Source: Nymphaea colorata (lineage: Eukaryota > Streptophyta > Magnoliopsida > Nymphaeales > Nymphaeaceae). Taken from it: 64,000 nt of DNA. The stretch lies in the NCBI RefSeq assembly GCF_008831285.2, contig NC_045141.1, forward strand, positions 15,796,106 to 15,860,105. Direction: 5' to 3'. Of this stretch, positions 22,826 to 37,077 are shown piece after piece. The notes under the pieces were generated by a model. The model was not told where the DNA came from. It saw nothing but the letters and a program-made list of their open reading frames with translations, and did no database searches. The first letter of the stretch is position 1. Every line of letters begins with the position of its first letter. A program made the translations under genes and the position numbers.

Positions 22826-25800
22826 ATGTGATAAACGTATATGGGTGTGCACTCTCTTGAATAAGACAACGGAAAGGTCAAAGGGAGGGCATAGGCCAAG
22901 GATTACCTCTTTCTGCCAGTTAGTACGAATGGTAATTGTTACCAGAATTACAGTCTGCAACAAACATCCTGCCAACATTCCAGACCAGATACCCTACAAA
23001 AAAGGGACAACAACAACGTCTCTTATTTTGCATGAACAACATTGACATGAAAGCTTTTAGCATGCTCAGGATGTTCTGTTCGTACCATCACGCCAAACTT
23101 GAACTTGAAACCCAGTAAGGCACCAACAGGCAAACCAAAAAGATAATAGCATCCTATATTGATGTATGCAATTAAGGACTGCCAACCTGCCCCGACAGCT
23201 ACACCTGCGTTTTCAGAAGAAAAACTAGTTTGTTATTTGTTAACTGAGCCAAATTGCACAAGAGAGATTCCAATATGATGAGAATTCTCCAGTACAATAT
23301 GTTACTGCTTAATTTCCACAAGATTGCAGGAGATAGGTACCTGAAAGAACAGGTTGAACGCTATTGAGAACCATTGTTAAGGATAGGAGGTTTGCCAGCT
23401 TGGCTGTCTCTTTTATAACATCAGCTTCTGAGGTGAATATCCTAGGGAACAGTTGTTTTGTGCTGACAACTACAATCATAAAAACAACTCCAATGGACAG
23501 AGATGATAAAGTGGCCACTTTTACAGAAAACTTAGCGGCTTTAGGACGCAAGGCACCAAGTTCATTTGAGACCCGCACACTGCAATAGAGCATAGATTGT
23601 TAGATTTTGGAACATTTTTTCGTCATAGCTTGGATACTTATTGGGAAAAAAAAAATCTCACCTGATAGCTGCATTGAACCCCAAAGCTATCATCAAAGTC
23701 CACATCTCCAAGTTCATGCTGCCACATTTTTAGTTACAAAAGAGAAGTCAAAACATGCACAAAATGACCCACCAGCCACAACCTACATGTGCAGACCCGA
23801 GAAAACAGCACTTGGAAAAAAAAACAGCTAACAATTCAATTTAATAATAATAAATGAAAGGAACAGGAGCCTTTTCTTTCTGGGCTTCGCAGACCAATCA
23901 GACTGACACGCAGCCCAGCAAGCAGAGGCTAATCAGAATATGGACATCATAACGGACATCCTTCAGCGACTCTGGTGGAAATAAAAGTTGCGCTGACCAA
24001 GAAAAAGCTACTCACCAAATGGAAATGGCATCCACTGCAAGCTCTGGGTTCTTGAGCAGACCAACCAAAATCAGGACTGCAGTAAAGTACCAAAGCTCCA
24101 AGCTGCCAAAGGGAGTTCAGATATGAGAGACAAAGAAAGTTTTAAGCTTAAAATCAACTTTTTTGAGTAATTTGATATGAGGACTAACCATAACATTACA
24201 GCAGATGCCAATGATAGCTTTATAAAAGAACCCAAAGAGTGAAATGCCTTCCAAGAAAACCCAGTCCATGCATCAGGGAATTTTCCAGATAGAAGATAGA
24301 TTATCTGAGCAGCATTTATGATCCACCATGTAATGTTCCCTACAACTGCTGCTCCAACTAACCCATAGTGAAGTTTTGACAGAAAAATCCAGTTCAACAG
24401 GGCATGCAAGCCCAAACCAGCCCCAGCAATCACAGTAATGACTATCACTCTGCTTTGAGACTGGCAAAACTTCTGCATAGGGAAGTTGAAAGCATATGCA
24501 AACAATTGAGGAATGACCCAGATGGAGTATTTTCCAGCCATCTCAGCTATGTCATGAGACTGATGAAGGGCTTTCAGGAGTGGAGAAGTGAAAATGTATA
24601 ATGGCGAGATCATCAATGCAGTTACTAATGTTATAACCCATGATCTTTGCATATAAACTCCAAGCATATCAAACTGTCCAGCTCCAAAAGCTTGTCCACA
24701 GAGAGTCTCAAGTGCGCTGCCCATCCCAAGCTGCACATAAATATATCGAATGTTGCTGACAATTAGTATAAAAATCTCTGAGCCAATAATTAAGGAACCG
24801 AAGAGCAAATCGGACTGTTTGCACTCCAATTCCCAGCTACTTTCACATGTAAAGCACATGCCAAGACAACCATCACCATTTCCAGAAAAATACCATTTGC
24901 ATGCAAGGTAAATAACTAAGGGGTTTCTTCACAAAAGTTTTACAGGAAACAAATAAGTGAAGCTCATCTTTTCCATCAAGGCAAGTAAAAGACATGTCGA
25001 GCACAATCTGCCAAAATAGTAAATATCTTTCACCATCCTGGTAAAACTCTAGTTGTTACAACGCAATCGTCTGCTGATCCTATACTAAAGAAAACTCGGA
25101 AGGGGACCAAGTGTCTTGATCATCTTTATCTGCAAGGCACATCTATAAGTTCTTGCAACCAGAATAAATCATGCAGAACACTTGCCATGAAGTAACACAT
25201 CAACGTTTAAACCATATTAACACCATAATGGGAGAAGGGAGAACCATAACCTGCAGAGCCACAATTCTTAGCCTTGCAAGGATACACTGGCTTTTAGAGG
25301 AAAAAAATCCAGATTTTGATTCATTTAAAGAGGCAAACAAGGAAAAAAATGTTTAGATTATAGTTTAGCTTTTGTTTTTTTATTGCGCCATATAAAATCT
25401 CAGAAATAGAACAACTCTGCCCCAACCGACATAATCCACAGAAGCAGATAAGCATCTGCAGAATCAGAAAATTTTGGAAAAAGGAAGCTGGGTTTTAAAG
25501 ATTTTGGTGTGCATATACATATATATCAAAATTTATCAAAAGCCAAATAAGGATGGGGTAACTCTACCCAAGTTATTGAATCCAAGAAGAGAGAATATTG
25601 AATGCTTAAACAGTAACAGAAGAAGGCATACCATAACCAAGAGGCGAAGTTAATGTTCAAATATTTTTAGAAAGAAAACTTTTCGTCATCTTGTTAGTTC
25701 TACACGATCAAAATAAATGAAAAACCACTACCATATGAGGGGTAGAACCGTAGAAGTGAGCAGATGCGGCAGCAACACTCACCAGAACCCCAAAAGCAAA

Positions 25801-26076
25801 GCCTTCGATGACGTTGGAGGCGATGGTGACGGCGGCGAGCTCAACCTTTCCGAGATGGCCGACGAAGGCGACGGTGACAAGGCCAATGGAGAATTGGAAG
25901 ATGGATGTGAGGATTGCAGGCCCTGCTATGTACCCCAGCTTCTTGAATTCCTCCAGAGTCCTGCTTGACAGCCTGCTCATCCTTGATTTCAACACAGGCT
26001 CTCCACCACCAGCAGAACCATTCTGTGCTCCTCCATGGCTGATCTCCAACGAAGTAGGAACTGTGTTATCCATCAT
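22084..26076 (-). CDS. MATE/DETOXIFICATION transporter, copy C (complete, 8 exons, 498 aa)
   Basis: A third MATE efflux carrier, convergent with and clearly diverged from copies A/B. Exons (minus strand, 5' to 3') are 26076-25783, 24730-24189, 24102-24016, 23718-23662, 23579-23341, 23204-23086, 22993-22907 and 22155-22084 (TAA). They sum to 1497 bp in one frame. Motifs: [56 protein letters not shown] and RTNWQKE. The start is the first in-frame ATG (two in tandem, 26076 and 26073); the open frame further upstream to 26151 has only a GTG. Exon 2 here is continuous where A/B have a 3.5 kb intron ([10 protein letters not shown]). The intron after QPVLSG uses a normal GT, unlike A/B. The N-terminus is about 20 residues longer than in copy B. 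Substrate unknown. Confidence 0.93.
22566..22599. repeat. (TC)n microsatellite in MATE-C intron 7
   Basis: About 17 uninterrupted TC dinucleotides, inside the last intron (22156-22906) of the minus-strand MATE gene. Confidence 0.97.
22792..22824. repeat. (GT)n microsatellite in MATE-C intron 7
   Basis: About 16 GT dinucleotides in the same intron as the (TC)n tract. The minus strand shows (CA)n. Confidence 0.97.
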
Positions 26077-27229
26077 GCGCAGAAGCAGGGGAGAAGATTG
26101 AGAGTGAAGAGAGTAAGAGGAAAGTAGGAGGATGGCAGGCCTAATCTCCACGCCTCTTTATGCTTTAGTGGGATTCGAAACTATTTGCCTCCATGAAAGG
26201 TCAAAGGAGGCAGACTAAGATCTTGGACGTGGGAGGAGGAGGAGGAGGAGGAGTCAAACTTGGAGTACTACCTCCGGCCATTTTTGCTGATCATTTTCCG
26301 CTCCTTTTCACACGTTTCGCTGCTCTTCATTCTGTTTCTCCCTCACATCAATATAATTTTCCCATTGGACGTCCTTTTCTTCTTCCTCTTTTCAGATTTT
26401 ACAGGAAGGTCTCTGCTTCATGAACCAAATTGCAAAACGTTCCCCACAATTCTACTCTTTCACGGATACCAGTCTTATGGTTTCTGGATTTTTGTTAGCA
26501 TTTTAAAAAATGAGTTGGGTAAAAACAAAGATTATATTCGAACTCTTGATGAAATACAACAAAGAAAAAAACTGCCGAGTTCCTTTTCAAACCAGAAAGC
26601 ACATTCATTGGCCAATTCATAGAATAATTAACTAAAAAATACCATTACAACTTTATTTTAAAAAATAAATATATATAATTAGTCAATAATATAAACAACT
26701 CTAAAATATTTAAAAGAAGTTTAAAAAAATTGGCATGTGGCACCTTTAAATAAGCCAAAATACATTTGGCATGAGTCGGCCGATTGAAACCAACTCCAAC
26801 AACACTTAGTTTGGACTCCTGAAAATACTACAATGAAACTCAACCCACCTAACACGTTACCAGCTACCGCTGCCTCCTATCACCAACCGCGTTCTTGCAT
26901 AATTTTATCAATAACTCGTTTCCTGCTTCCAACATCTTGTAATTCAAATTCGACCCTGCTCTCAGATTCATCGCCTTGTTCAACTATGGGCTAGTTTTGA
27001 TGTGATCACTTCATAAACATTTAAACTTTCTTGTCATTTTAGCAAATTACTTCGCGTTGATGCCCTAGGCTTATAGTAACATCATGATAGATAGCGCTAG
27101 CAAATTACTCAAGAACAAAAGATTGAAAAGTTTGGCCATTCAAAGCCTGAAACTAAAATCAAGAGCTGTTTTCTATCAAATCAATCATGTAGGCCACATA
27201 TCTTATCAAATTTGACCAAACCAACCTCC

Positions 27230-27278
27230 CTCTCTCTCTCTCTCTCTCTCTCTTTATATATATATATATATATATATG
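27230..27278. repeat. Compound microsatellite (TC)n(TA)n
   Basis: About 12 TC units run directly into about 12 TA units. Confidence 0.97.
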
Positions 27279-30200
27279 ATGTACAGTCCCTCCAACTTAT
27301 GTCCAGTCTTATAAAAATAAGAAAGTGATGATGCTTCTTAGTTAAGTCAGATCAAATTAATGTGCGGACATGAGTCAATTCCTTCTCTGTCAATGCTTTG
27401 GCTCATTCCGGGTGTTCATCTTCTCTTTTTCTCTCCCTCTCTGTTTCTCACCCACTTGTTTTTTTTATTCATTTTGCATTTGTGGGCTGTTTCTCTTCTG
27501 TTTTCGCGCAGGAAAAGAAGAAGGAACAATTATTTAAAGGTCGCCGTCGTCACTTGTGACCAACCCACTCTTTTTGTTTGCTTCTGGTTGCCCCAACTCC
27601 ATGTTTGAAATTGCGAACCTTCCAACTCCCTCTCTCTCCTCCATTAATATGTACAGCGACCTGTTAGGCCACCCTCCTTCTGTGATGTTTACTGGTTGAT
27701 GGATCTTGGCAGCCGCACGTCCTTCTCCAATTGTTCAGCAAGACTTTCTTTCTTCTTCATCTTCTCCTGCTTCTCCTCTTCTGGCCGAATCTCGTCCACA
27801 CTCGAGGCAGCTACTGCGCCATATTAAAGAATCTTTCCGACATATTTTATCATTCCTTTTCACCACCCACCTACCGCCGAAGTTAACTTTTACCTGTAAT
27901 TAGTCGTCATATTTGTCTGCCTTCTCCTTGGAATCTATGCTCTCGATTCAGAAGCAGAAGCTATTATATGAAAACTGCCACTGTACATAATTCCTTGATC
28001 GAAGTGGTTGTTTGGCTGGGAAAATTCTGTGGTTGATTAGAGGAAGAGCTTTTCATGCTTCAAAAGTTCAGTACTGTAACTAGTTTCTAAAGATGAACTG
28101 TAGATAGATACAGAGAGAGGAGAGATAAGAGAGAATCCATTTTTTTACGACATGAAAGTAAGCCACCGCCTTCTGCTAAGGATTTCCACACATCTGTGAT
28201 TTCATCTTTGAAAATTCAAAGTGTCAGTCAGCATCTTGTCAATGAAATGGAAACGCAAGATGCTTGTTTTGGAAACTGGTGTGGTTTGTCAAAGGCCATT
28301 AATGATCAGTCGGAAGGAAAAAAGGAAAAAAAAAAAAAAACAGGCAGTTGGTGGCCATTTGACTTGGTGATATCACCAAAGCTTATCCCCACTTCTCTCA
28401 CTCTCTCTTTCATTTTCTTGGTTGATTTCTTCATTCTGCACAAGCTTGTCTATTAATGGATATTTCGCGTTGAAGTACTAGTACGGTCTTCTTCTTCCTT
28501 TTCTTACTGTTCTTAGTTACCTCTTTCTAAAGATTCGATCAAAATTAGCAGAGTCAGTTCTTTTACTTGGAAGCGATTTATTTGTCATAAAAAGGATGAA
28601 AGGCTAAAATCATCAAGGTTAATTAAAATCCATAGATTTAAGATTAGACCTTCTCATCGTTGATCTTGTATCAACCTTTTCTCATTGCAAACAGTAAAAT
28701 AAAGATTTCTTGCAGCTTTTAGGTCTACCATAAGATTTGAGAACCCTGAACTGCATCAGAAAAAAATAAAAAAACCTGACAGTCAGATTTACAATGGTAA
28801 AATAAACACTCCCCAAATAATAGTATAAAATTTTTTGTTTGGTATTGAAAACTAGCGTCCGCCTAACTTCAAACTACCTTCTTAAAAAAATAAAGTAAAA
28901 GGGATAGGAGCAAGCGCAGGACATGTTGACCACAGCGAGTATCATTTTATCGGTTGCCGCGAAAAGAAAAACGTGGCTGAAGGGGGCATCAAAATGAAAT
29001 ATGGTGCAAGGAGAAGGCTACGGCAGAAAAGCACCGACCCCTTTGTTTTCTGGGGGCGGGACCCACCATCGCACTTGTTAAAAGTTACCGTCACGGGCCC
29101 CACCAATGTGGTGGAAGGTAGGTGAAGCACGCACGAGAAGCGTGTGGCTCGGTGCCTAACAGTTGGCCCAAATTTTATATATACCCTCAGCTTTTCGGTT
29201 AATTCCATGCTCGCCTTATCACCTTTAAAGTTTTTTTTATTTTTAATATTTATTTGAAAAAATCACTTTTTGATATATTATTTATTTAATATTTATTTAA
29301 AAAATACGTGTGTGATGCTTAGTTGACTGGTATTTTGCTCTTCAGTCAAGTTTCCAAGTAACTTTGAATCTAAAGAACAAGATGCTTAGTCGTCGAGGAC
29401 AGTGTTATTGAGATTTGAACTAGCTACCTACCACCGCTTCTTGCGGTTCCATTGAACTTATGACCTCCTTAAATATTTTAAGCTAACCTTTCTAACTAAT
29501 CAGGTATATGAAATTCTACAAACTATAATTTTTTTCTTCAAAGAAAAAAAAAGCTGCCTTTTAAAAAATACGAGAGAAGGCGTAAAATTTGCACATACCA
29601 TAGGTGTTAAAAAATAAATAAATAAAACTTCAATGACCATATAAACATTGCAAGTCTTTTTTGAGAAGGGGGTTGTAAATATTTTTGTAAATGAACATAT
29701 ACACACATGACATATTTTTTTATTTTTATTTATTTTTATTTTGTATTTGGATATTTTAGATGAAACGAATAAATTTTAATTTGATCTCATACATAAAATT
29801 TCTTGGGCTGGTCCATCAATTTTCCTTGATGTTCCTTCTTGTGCTTTAATTTCTTTTGGTGCACATCAATCCCTGCCCCGCAGGATGCATATATATTGAG
29901 CTTGGTAGTTACGCTAAGTTGTATGCATATATATATTTAAGCCTTGGTGGGTTCCTGGTGAGTGGGCTGAGGAGGAGCTTGTGGATATGGAAGCTCCCCA
30001 AGTTTCGTGCGTTTGTTTAGAAGGGCAGAGATGATGTGGCCGACGGATGCTCACTTGAGGGAAAAAAAAGTGAAGATAAAATATTGCGTGGACCCAAAAA
30101 CTTTTATGTTCATGACGAAGAAAGAACCCATTGCACGAAATCGAACCCTTTTTTGTTTTTATAAGTTCATTAAAAAAAATATGACATATAAAGTAAGTTG

Positions 30201-30699
30201 CCTAAGAAAATTATATATATACATATTCAAATCCATTTGTTGCTCAATATTGTTGGATGGTTAAATATTTAAAATACATGCACCAAAAAACACCATAAAT
30301 AATCATTGAAAACACCAATCCATTGCTAATGTTCACATGACATGATGTTTTTAGCGACAGTTTATAAGTATTTAGTCATTTAGCAGTATCTGGCAGCCAA
30401 TTGATTTTTAATTTTTATATTTAAAAGTAATTTTTATGCTTTTAGTTATTTGAAAACATCAAACATTCAATAAATTTTATATATATATATATAATCTCAC
30501 TCTGCCATCTAATCAAGGACGTTCATCTAAAGCAATGTTTTAAAAAAAAACAAAGAGAAAAAAATATAAATTAATATTAAATAATGAAAACATCATTTTT
30601 TTTCTTTTTATTTTTCTTGTAACACTCTATCATATTGGATTGTATTAGATGAGTTCATGACTTTAACAAAGTCACCATTTAATATATATAATATAATAT

Positions 30700-30708
<9 letters not shown>

Positions 30709-30736
<28 letters not shown>
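30709..30736. repeat. (TA)n microsatellite
   Basis: About 14 TA units following a degenerate ATATAATATATACATACATA lead-in. Confidence 0.95.
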
Positions 30737-30741
<5 letters not shown>

Positions 30742-31571
30742 AAGTGTGATTTCTCGCACGCGCACGAAAAACAAGTGTCAACTAGTCGTCATGAGGATAT
30801 CTTAATTTTATGTGAGATCAGGATAAGCATGGTGTCGAAGTAACTGGCCCATTGAAATTTTCTGACGTATGAAGTGTCAGTAAATAGACCCACTAAGTAC
30901 ATACGGATTAAAGCAATTTTGTGACGTGCGAGTCAAACAACAAATTTCGTCAACAATTGCAAAAGTTTAGGGGGTCAGCGATCATTCATGTGCATGGATT
31001 TCATTGAAACACGTAACGGATTTTACATCCCCATCCTTTTCTGGAAATTAAATTTTTAATATTTTTCATAATTATACATTTTTACATTTATTTATATGAT
31101 TAAATTTATCAAAACAGACCATGAATATCTTTATTCGCTGAATGTTTTTGGATAGTCTTGCACTATTTCTACTATAGTCAGGATGTCCCAATTTATAATA
31201 TTATAAAATCATTTTAAATTTTAATGTGTACATCAGGCTATCTACGAATTCAAAAACCAAAGTTCATAAAATTTTCAAGTTATAAAATTGGATCTACGTC
31301 AAAAAATCTCCTCGACATCTCCATCTTCTTCACTTGTCTAGATATTTGTGAAAAAGACAACATGCCGGACAAGCACAAGACGGTCGTATCAAAGAATCAA
31401 ATTCAATTTTATTAGTTTTCTTGTGACAATTCCATTTTTTTTAGAATAAGCAATTATTAATAGAAAATTTGAGATAAATTGAAAATTGGAGTTAGGAGAA
31501 AGAAAAAGATCATGTTGGAGTAAGAATCAAAGCCCCTTCCCTCGTTCCCTTGCTCCATATTCTTAGAGCTG

Positions 31572-31767
31572 CACATCAAGTGCTAATGCATAGTTGCAAT
31601 CTTGTTTGCGGCATATGGGGCAACTCTCTGACTCGAATTAACAACTGACTGCCTATCAGCCATTCCTCCCACATCAAGTGCTAATGCATAGTTGCAATCT
31701 TGTTTACCGCATATGGGGCAACACTTTGACTCGAATTAACAACTGACTGCCTATCAGCCATTCCTCC
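31572..31767. repeat. 98-bp tandem duplication
   Basis: Two copies, 31572-31669 and 31670-31767, each starting CACATCAAGTGCTAATGC and ending in CAGCCATTCCTCC. They differ at only a few bases, so the duplication is recent. A (AT)n tract starts directly after the second copy. Confidence 0.95.
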
Positions 31768-31769
31768 CA

Positions 31770-31772
<3 letters not shown>

Positions 31773-31824
<52 letters not shown>
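31773..31824. repeat. (AT)n microsatellite
   Basis: About 26 uninterrupted AT units abutting the 98-bp tandem duplication. Confidence 0.97.
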
Positions 31825-31828
<4 letters not shown>

Positions 31829-33494
31829 TTCTTTCATATATATTTAAGAGATTGTTTGACAAAAGTAACACATTGTCACTGTCTTATAAACCTCCATAAA
31901 AAAAAATAAATCAAATTTATAAAAAAATGGTTTCATGAATTTGCCTTATTTTTTGGAACAAACTCATGACACAGTAAGAGGATATTATTGCCGCCAAACA
32001 GCCCCTAAAATTTACAAAAAAAATAAATTATATATGAAGATTTAATATCATTAAAGACAGTCAAACTTTTATCCTTCTAGTTTTTTTTTAAAAAAAAGTA
32101 TAGTTAATCAGTTTAATCCTAAAGATGAGTTAGTAAGTTAAGACTACTAGCATGCCTTTTGGGTGAAGGAGAGCTACCCAATAAACGGTCTTTTGTCTTT
32201 GAAATTCAAGATTGCTTTATAATCTCCATAGACCTACGATACGTATGTTTGCCACCCAATCAGCTATGTTATGCCCCTTAAAAGTCAAACGATTGACGTT
32301 TTCTTAATTTCAATTTCCTCCTTTGCATGGACAATTAGGCAGTCCGAGTTTGTTTTTCCTAAAATTTACAAATTTACAATTTAATATGATTCAACAACTG
32401 ATCTAATTTAATATGATCCAACAACCACTGGCGGAGCCTCTTGGTGACAGATGTGGGCAGTTGTTACACCAGCCTCACAAAGTTTTCTATTTTTATATTA
32501 TATTATATTATATTATATATATATATATATTTGATTCTTTATATATATAAGTAACCTTAAAAATATTAAAGTTATTGAATTAGTGTATATTTCACTGGCT
32601 CGGCTAGTGCCAACAACTGATCTAGGTTTTATCACACGTCCATTATTTGGAATAATTAGGAAGAATCTCTTTCGCTCTCTACCCCTTTCTTTCTCTAGTG
32701 GTTCATTGGCAGAAGATGTATTGGTTTCAAACACTTAACTGCGAACTTGGGGGAAGAAATCTCGTGTGTGCTGAAGCACTTCTACGATACTTTCACCAAC
32801 AACAAAAACTCGTCTAAAAACTATAAACTTTTTTTTTTGGAAATTTTCCTTCTTTTCGAATGGGTAAATCTACTTGCATTAAAAAAATGATTAGGTGTTG
32901 AGGGCCGCCGAAAAAGAAAAAGGTAGTTTCATTTGAAAAATGTGATCTGGTAGGTGACAGATATGCCTCTCCCAACAACCCCTCCAAGCCGAAGATTCAC
33001 GGCCAACTGTCAAACATTAGACATTTTATCCTTTTACAAATTACCAACCAGTGGTAGTTGTTCAATCTAAACGGGTTAGGTCTTCAAGTTTTGAGATCCA
33101 TGAATTTAAAGTCGGACTGTAGAAAAAATTGAACATTCTTTTCAATTTAACATGTTTGGTTTTTTTCAAAGTCCTTTAAATAACTTGATTTTTAAGAATA
33201 TGTTTTTTTTCAGGTGAGAGAGAGGTTAACGAAAAAAAGGCCCGAAGGTCCTAGCTAATAGGGTCCTTAGCTGTGTCGGTATTGATCTGCTTTCAACTTA
33301 GATACCGTGCTCCACCACTTAAGTTAAAGAGTTATAGAGTCCTTAAAAATCAAAGTACAGAGATAGTTATTCAGAGTCTCCTAACCCGACCAGCTACACT
33401 ATACCTTTTGAGACCTCGTCGTACTCTTTTCTTCAACATACTTTTCTAAAATGAATGAAACATAAATGTTTTTAGCCAGCCCAATTCCTTTGTT

Positions 33495-33861
33495 AAAACT
33501 ATTTTTAGTATTATATAATGATAAGTTGTCCGAAATCGAAAGACTTAATTTATAATCCATGTGAATAAGCCATATAGATCATGTGCATATTTTCAGATTC
33601 CTTAACTTATAAATTGAAAATCACAAAATTAAAATTAAACAGTCACCTCCCTTACCAAAATTATTCGGAAACTAGTTTTAAGTATTATATAATGACGTGT
33701 CGGAAATCGATTTTGAAGCCCATGAAGTCCCTGGGAAACTTAATATATTATCCAGGTGAATAAGCCATATAGCTCATATGCATATTTTCAGATTCCTTAA
33801 CTTATAAAATAAAAATGACAAAGCTAAAATTAAATGGTCACCTCCCTCACCAAAAATATTC
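33495..33861. repeat. Imperfect tandem duplication, units of about 173 and 193 bp
   Basis: Unit 1 (33495-33667) and unit 2 (about 33669-33861) share ACTA(T/G)TTTTA..TATTATATAATGA, GAATAAGCCATATAG, CATATTTTCAGATTCC and GTCACCTCCCT(T/C)ACC in order. Unit 2 has about 20 extra bases. It is older than the 98-bp repeat, judging from its divergence. Confidence 0.85.
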
Positions 33862-33934
33862 GCTAGCTCGTGATAGTAGCCTTCCATTTGCATGGCTTTC
33901 AACATCAAACGTACGGTTATATGGTGGTGATTGA

Positions 33935-34055
<121 letters not shown>

Positions 34056-35609
34056 AATCTTTTCCATTTTAACTAAAATTCTTAACTCATCAATGAAAAC
34101 TAATTATTAAAACTATGTAATGCATAAGCCCGATTTCAGGGATCAATGCTTCTAACATTTATAGGATAGATTAAAGGCCTTTTGATAATAATATCTATAT
34201 ATAAGTAAGACAAGTGGCCCGCCGGAAAGCCATGTGCGATCTGACTATATTTCTTCAAACACTTCCATGCTAGCACTGCACATATTATTTGCAAGTACAT
34301 TATTTTGCCTTATTAATATACATGACGACCTATGTTATCATCATATTTAATATATGAGATCGACTACCCAAAACTCCATGCAACTAACTAATTATTAGAC
34401 TTGAGATTCCTGAATTTTAAGTAGAAAGAAGTCAATAATTGAACATTGTTAATGCTAGTTTGGGGATCAAGAGACATTTCATTGGCAGAAAATGTTACGA
34501 AATAAGAATGACACATAGAATTAAATTTGTTAGTTGAAAAACTTGGTGGTTGGGAAAAATACTCGTATTCACTCAAGTTAATTTGAAAGTATTCGCTTTG
34601 GTCATTTTTTTGTGTGTTTAATTAACAAATAATGTGGCCAAATTAATGAAAAATATTCAAACATAAGGGTGCACTTATTTTCTCCTCGGCAAGTTGAAGT
34701 TTTCTTCAAGTAAAAGATTCTTTATTGAATTGCTTGCTCGTTCGAAGATCCAACAATTGAAACCATCCTCAATTGGCTCACCAAATAATTGCATTCCCTT
34801 TTCACGGCTAGAGAAGAGGAACCTTCATATTCCTACCTAATATCGACGCCCACTTGGATCTATTTTCCTAGCAGAAAAATCTTCTTATATACTCATCCTC
34901 CACGTCTTCTCACTGGTTCTGTCCACAAATTCTTCAAACTCCCTCAACAGATCTTCTCCTTCACGGCTCCTTGGCAGACTCTCCACCTTTTGAGTAGGGC
35001 CGATCATTGGGCTGGGCCAGCCGGAGGCCCGGCAAGCCTGGTCAAGTCTTTTTAGTTACCAAGTCAAGCCGGCCTGATCGTCAAGACCTGATTCAATAAG
35101 AGAGAGAAGAGAGAGGACAAGAACCGGTCCACTTAGCCTCTATAGTACTACCCTTAAACTCAAGATCAACGCTCATCAATGTCATCAGGACGGCACCCTC
35201 TGCAGCTCGAATTGAAGACGTGGTTACCACATGCCACCCATCCCAATCGGTTGTACTACCCATCATTTATAGAGAGAGAAGGAAAGGAGGGGAGGAGAGA
35301 GAGCACCTGGTGAACCACTTTTTTTTCTTTTGGTGGGGGTGGGGGTTTATATGCCAGACCCAGTTGCATGCCGGACCCCGACTACCCATTAGGGACCTTG
35401 CCTAGAAAAAAAAAAAGACTTTTATAATGTTTTCTCTTGAGTAGTTTTGATTAATGAATTCACAATCTCAAATGCAATTAATCTCGTTTATTGAGTAAGT
35501 AATAGAGAAGGACATGTTTTCACTGCTCGAGCTAACGAGGGTAGTTGGCATAAAGTTTGCAAATTGAAGGTGCCGTAGATGTGGTAAGGTGTAATAGAGA
35601 ACCCAGGCC

Positions 35610-35725
35610 GTAACAATTACATGTAAATTTTAGAAAATTTCACTTGTTTGAAAAATGATATTTCGGCCTTTGTCAAAATTTAGAAACTTTAATTCGGCCC
35701 CCCTCATTAAAAATTTCTTGCTTCG
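35610..35725 (+). repeat. Dispersed repeat, copy 2
   Basis: Related to 11417-11560 in MATE-B intron 2: shared TTTAGAAAATTT, GAAAAATGATATTT, AAATTTAGAAACTTTAAT and GCTTCGCC blocks in the same order and orientation. Confidence 0.65.
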
Positions 35726-36694
35726 CCCTTGTAGAGAACCTTTCTTAGTCGTGGGCAGAGGGGGTTAGCTGCCTTGGAGTTCTAGATCTTGGGGTTGGCG
35801 GGTCTTGGTACAAATAGAAAAACTTAAACATGGTCGTTTTCTTTTGTTGTGGAGCGAGGACACCTCTTTCAAGTGGCAAAGTTTGACCAATTTGTAGATC
35901 AATTAGGAGACACCACAATGGGATGGGCTGTGGTTGCCAAACAAGTTAAGGTCCAATGATTATTCCATTATTACGAGACACTGTAACAAGTGTTTCATAA
36001 ATCTGCTCCAATTTTTTAGGCAAATTTCATGACACACTCATAGAGTGTCTATTGTACCATATATATAACTCCTAATTGGGCGACATTCATAAAGTTAGGC
36101 ATTTGACAAGAATCATTGTGACCTTGGAACACACATTTCTATAATGAATATTATGAAAAAAAATACCATGTTCATATTTCAGAAAGGTTAGTGAATTGAT
36201 TACATTCAATGTTGGATCTATGAACAAAATCCACAATCAGATTTTAACTTTTAGAACAAAAACTTGGTGGTTTTTGAAACATGTTTTTGTTTCAAGAACA
36301 CACTTAATTTCCAATAACACAATACTCCTTATCAAACACAGATTAGGAAGCCAAGAAAAACATGCCGTCTTCCTAACATTTCAAGAATGGAAATCAAACA
36401 TAATCTTGAGGCTAAATAGGTAGGTAATTGATCCTAATATCTGTCTCTAGCTAGCCAGATATCACGATCTTTATGAATTTTTCATATTCGACTTGCTGGA
36501 TAAGGAGTTCTTGACAGTAGAGCCAGATACTGTCTGTCATCTGCTCTTTCTGAGGACGGGATGCATACTTAACAGTTAAGCAGCAGAAAGAAGGAATGCT
36601 GCTAATTGAAATTAAGGGGTTCGGCATAGATGATATGTTGTTTTGATTTCTATGAAGCAGACATAAGCCATAGGGCATGCACTATATGCTATTA

Positions 36695-37077
36695 GAGATG
36701 TAATGGATCTGATTTGAATCAGATATACCCTTAACTATATCTACCTTTTAGATATTTAAATATTTGGATTCGAATTTAGATCCAAATACAAACAAAAAAA
36801 TGTCATATCCGAATCAGAATCTGAAATCTAATTTCACAATCTGAGTCTGATTTTGACATTCATATCCAAATTTTGAACCGAATTTGACTGATTTTCAAAA
36901 TGGAAAAGCACTAGATATAGAAATTTATTTGAAAATAAATCCAATCCAATCAGATATTTATGTATATCTGAATCTGATCGGATGTCACTTTTTAATTTGA
37001 ATCTGATCTGATTTCTTAATCAGATTTTTTTAGAAGTCGGTCAGATATCCAATCCAAATCAGATAGATTGACATCCC
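36695..37077. mobile_element. 383-bp TIR element (MITE-like), intact ends, TA-flanked
   Basis: The left end reads GAGATGTAATGGATCTGATT and the right end, reverse complemented, reads GGGATGTCAATCTATCTGATT; the imperfect inverted similarity extends about 38 bp. Each end is flanked by TA (36693-36694 and 37078-37079), consistent with a TA target-site duplication. There is no coding capacity. The interior is rich in GATTC/GAATC words. TA target sites suggest mobilisation by a Tc1/mariner- or PIF/Harbinger-like transposase; that assignment is inference. Confidence 0.7.

Noticed and set aside
25708-26151. Longer N-terminus for MATE-C starting at 26151
   Set aside because: The codon at 26151 is GTG; the first in-frame ATG is at 26076 and gives a normal MATE N-terminus.
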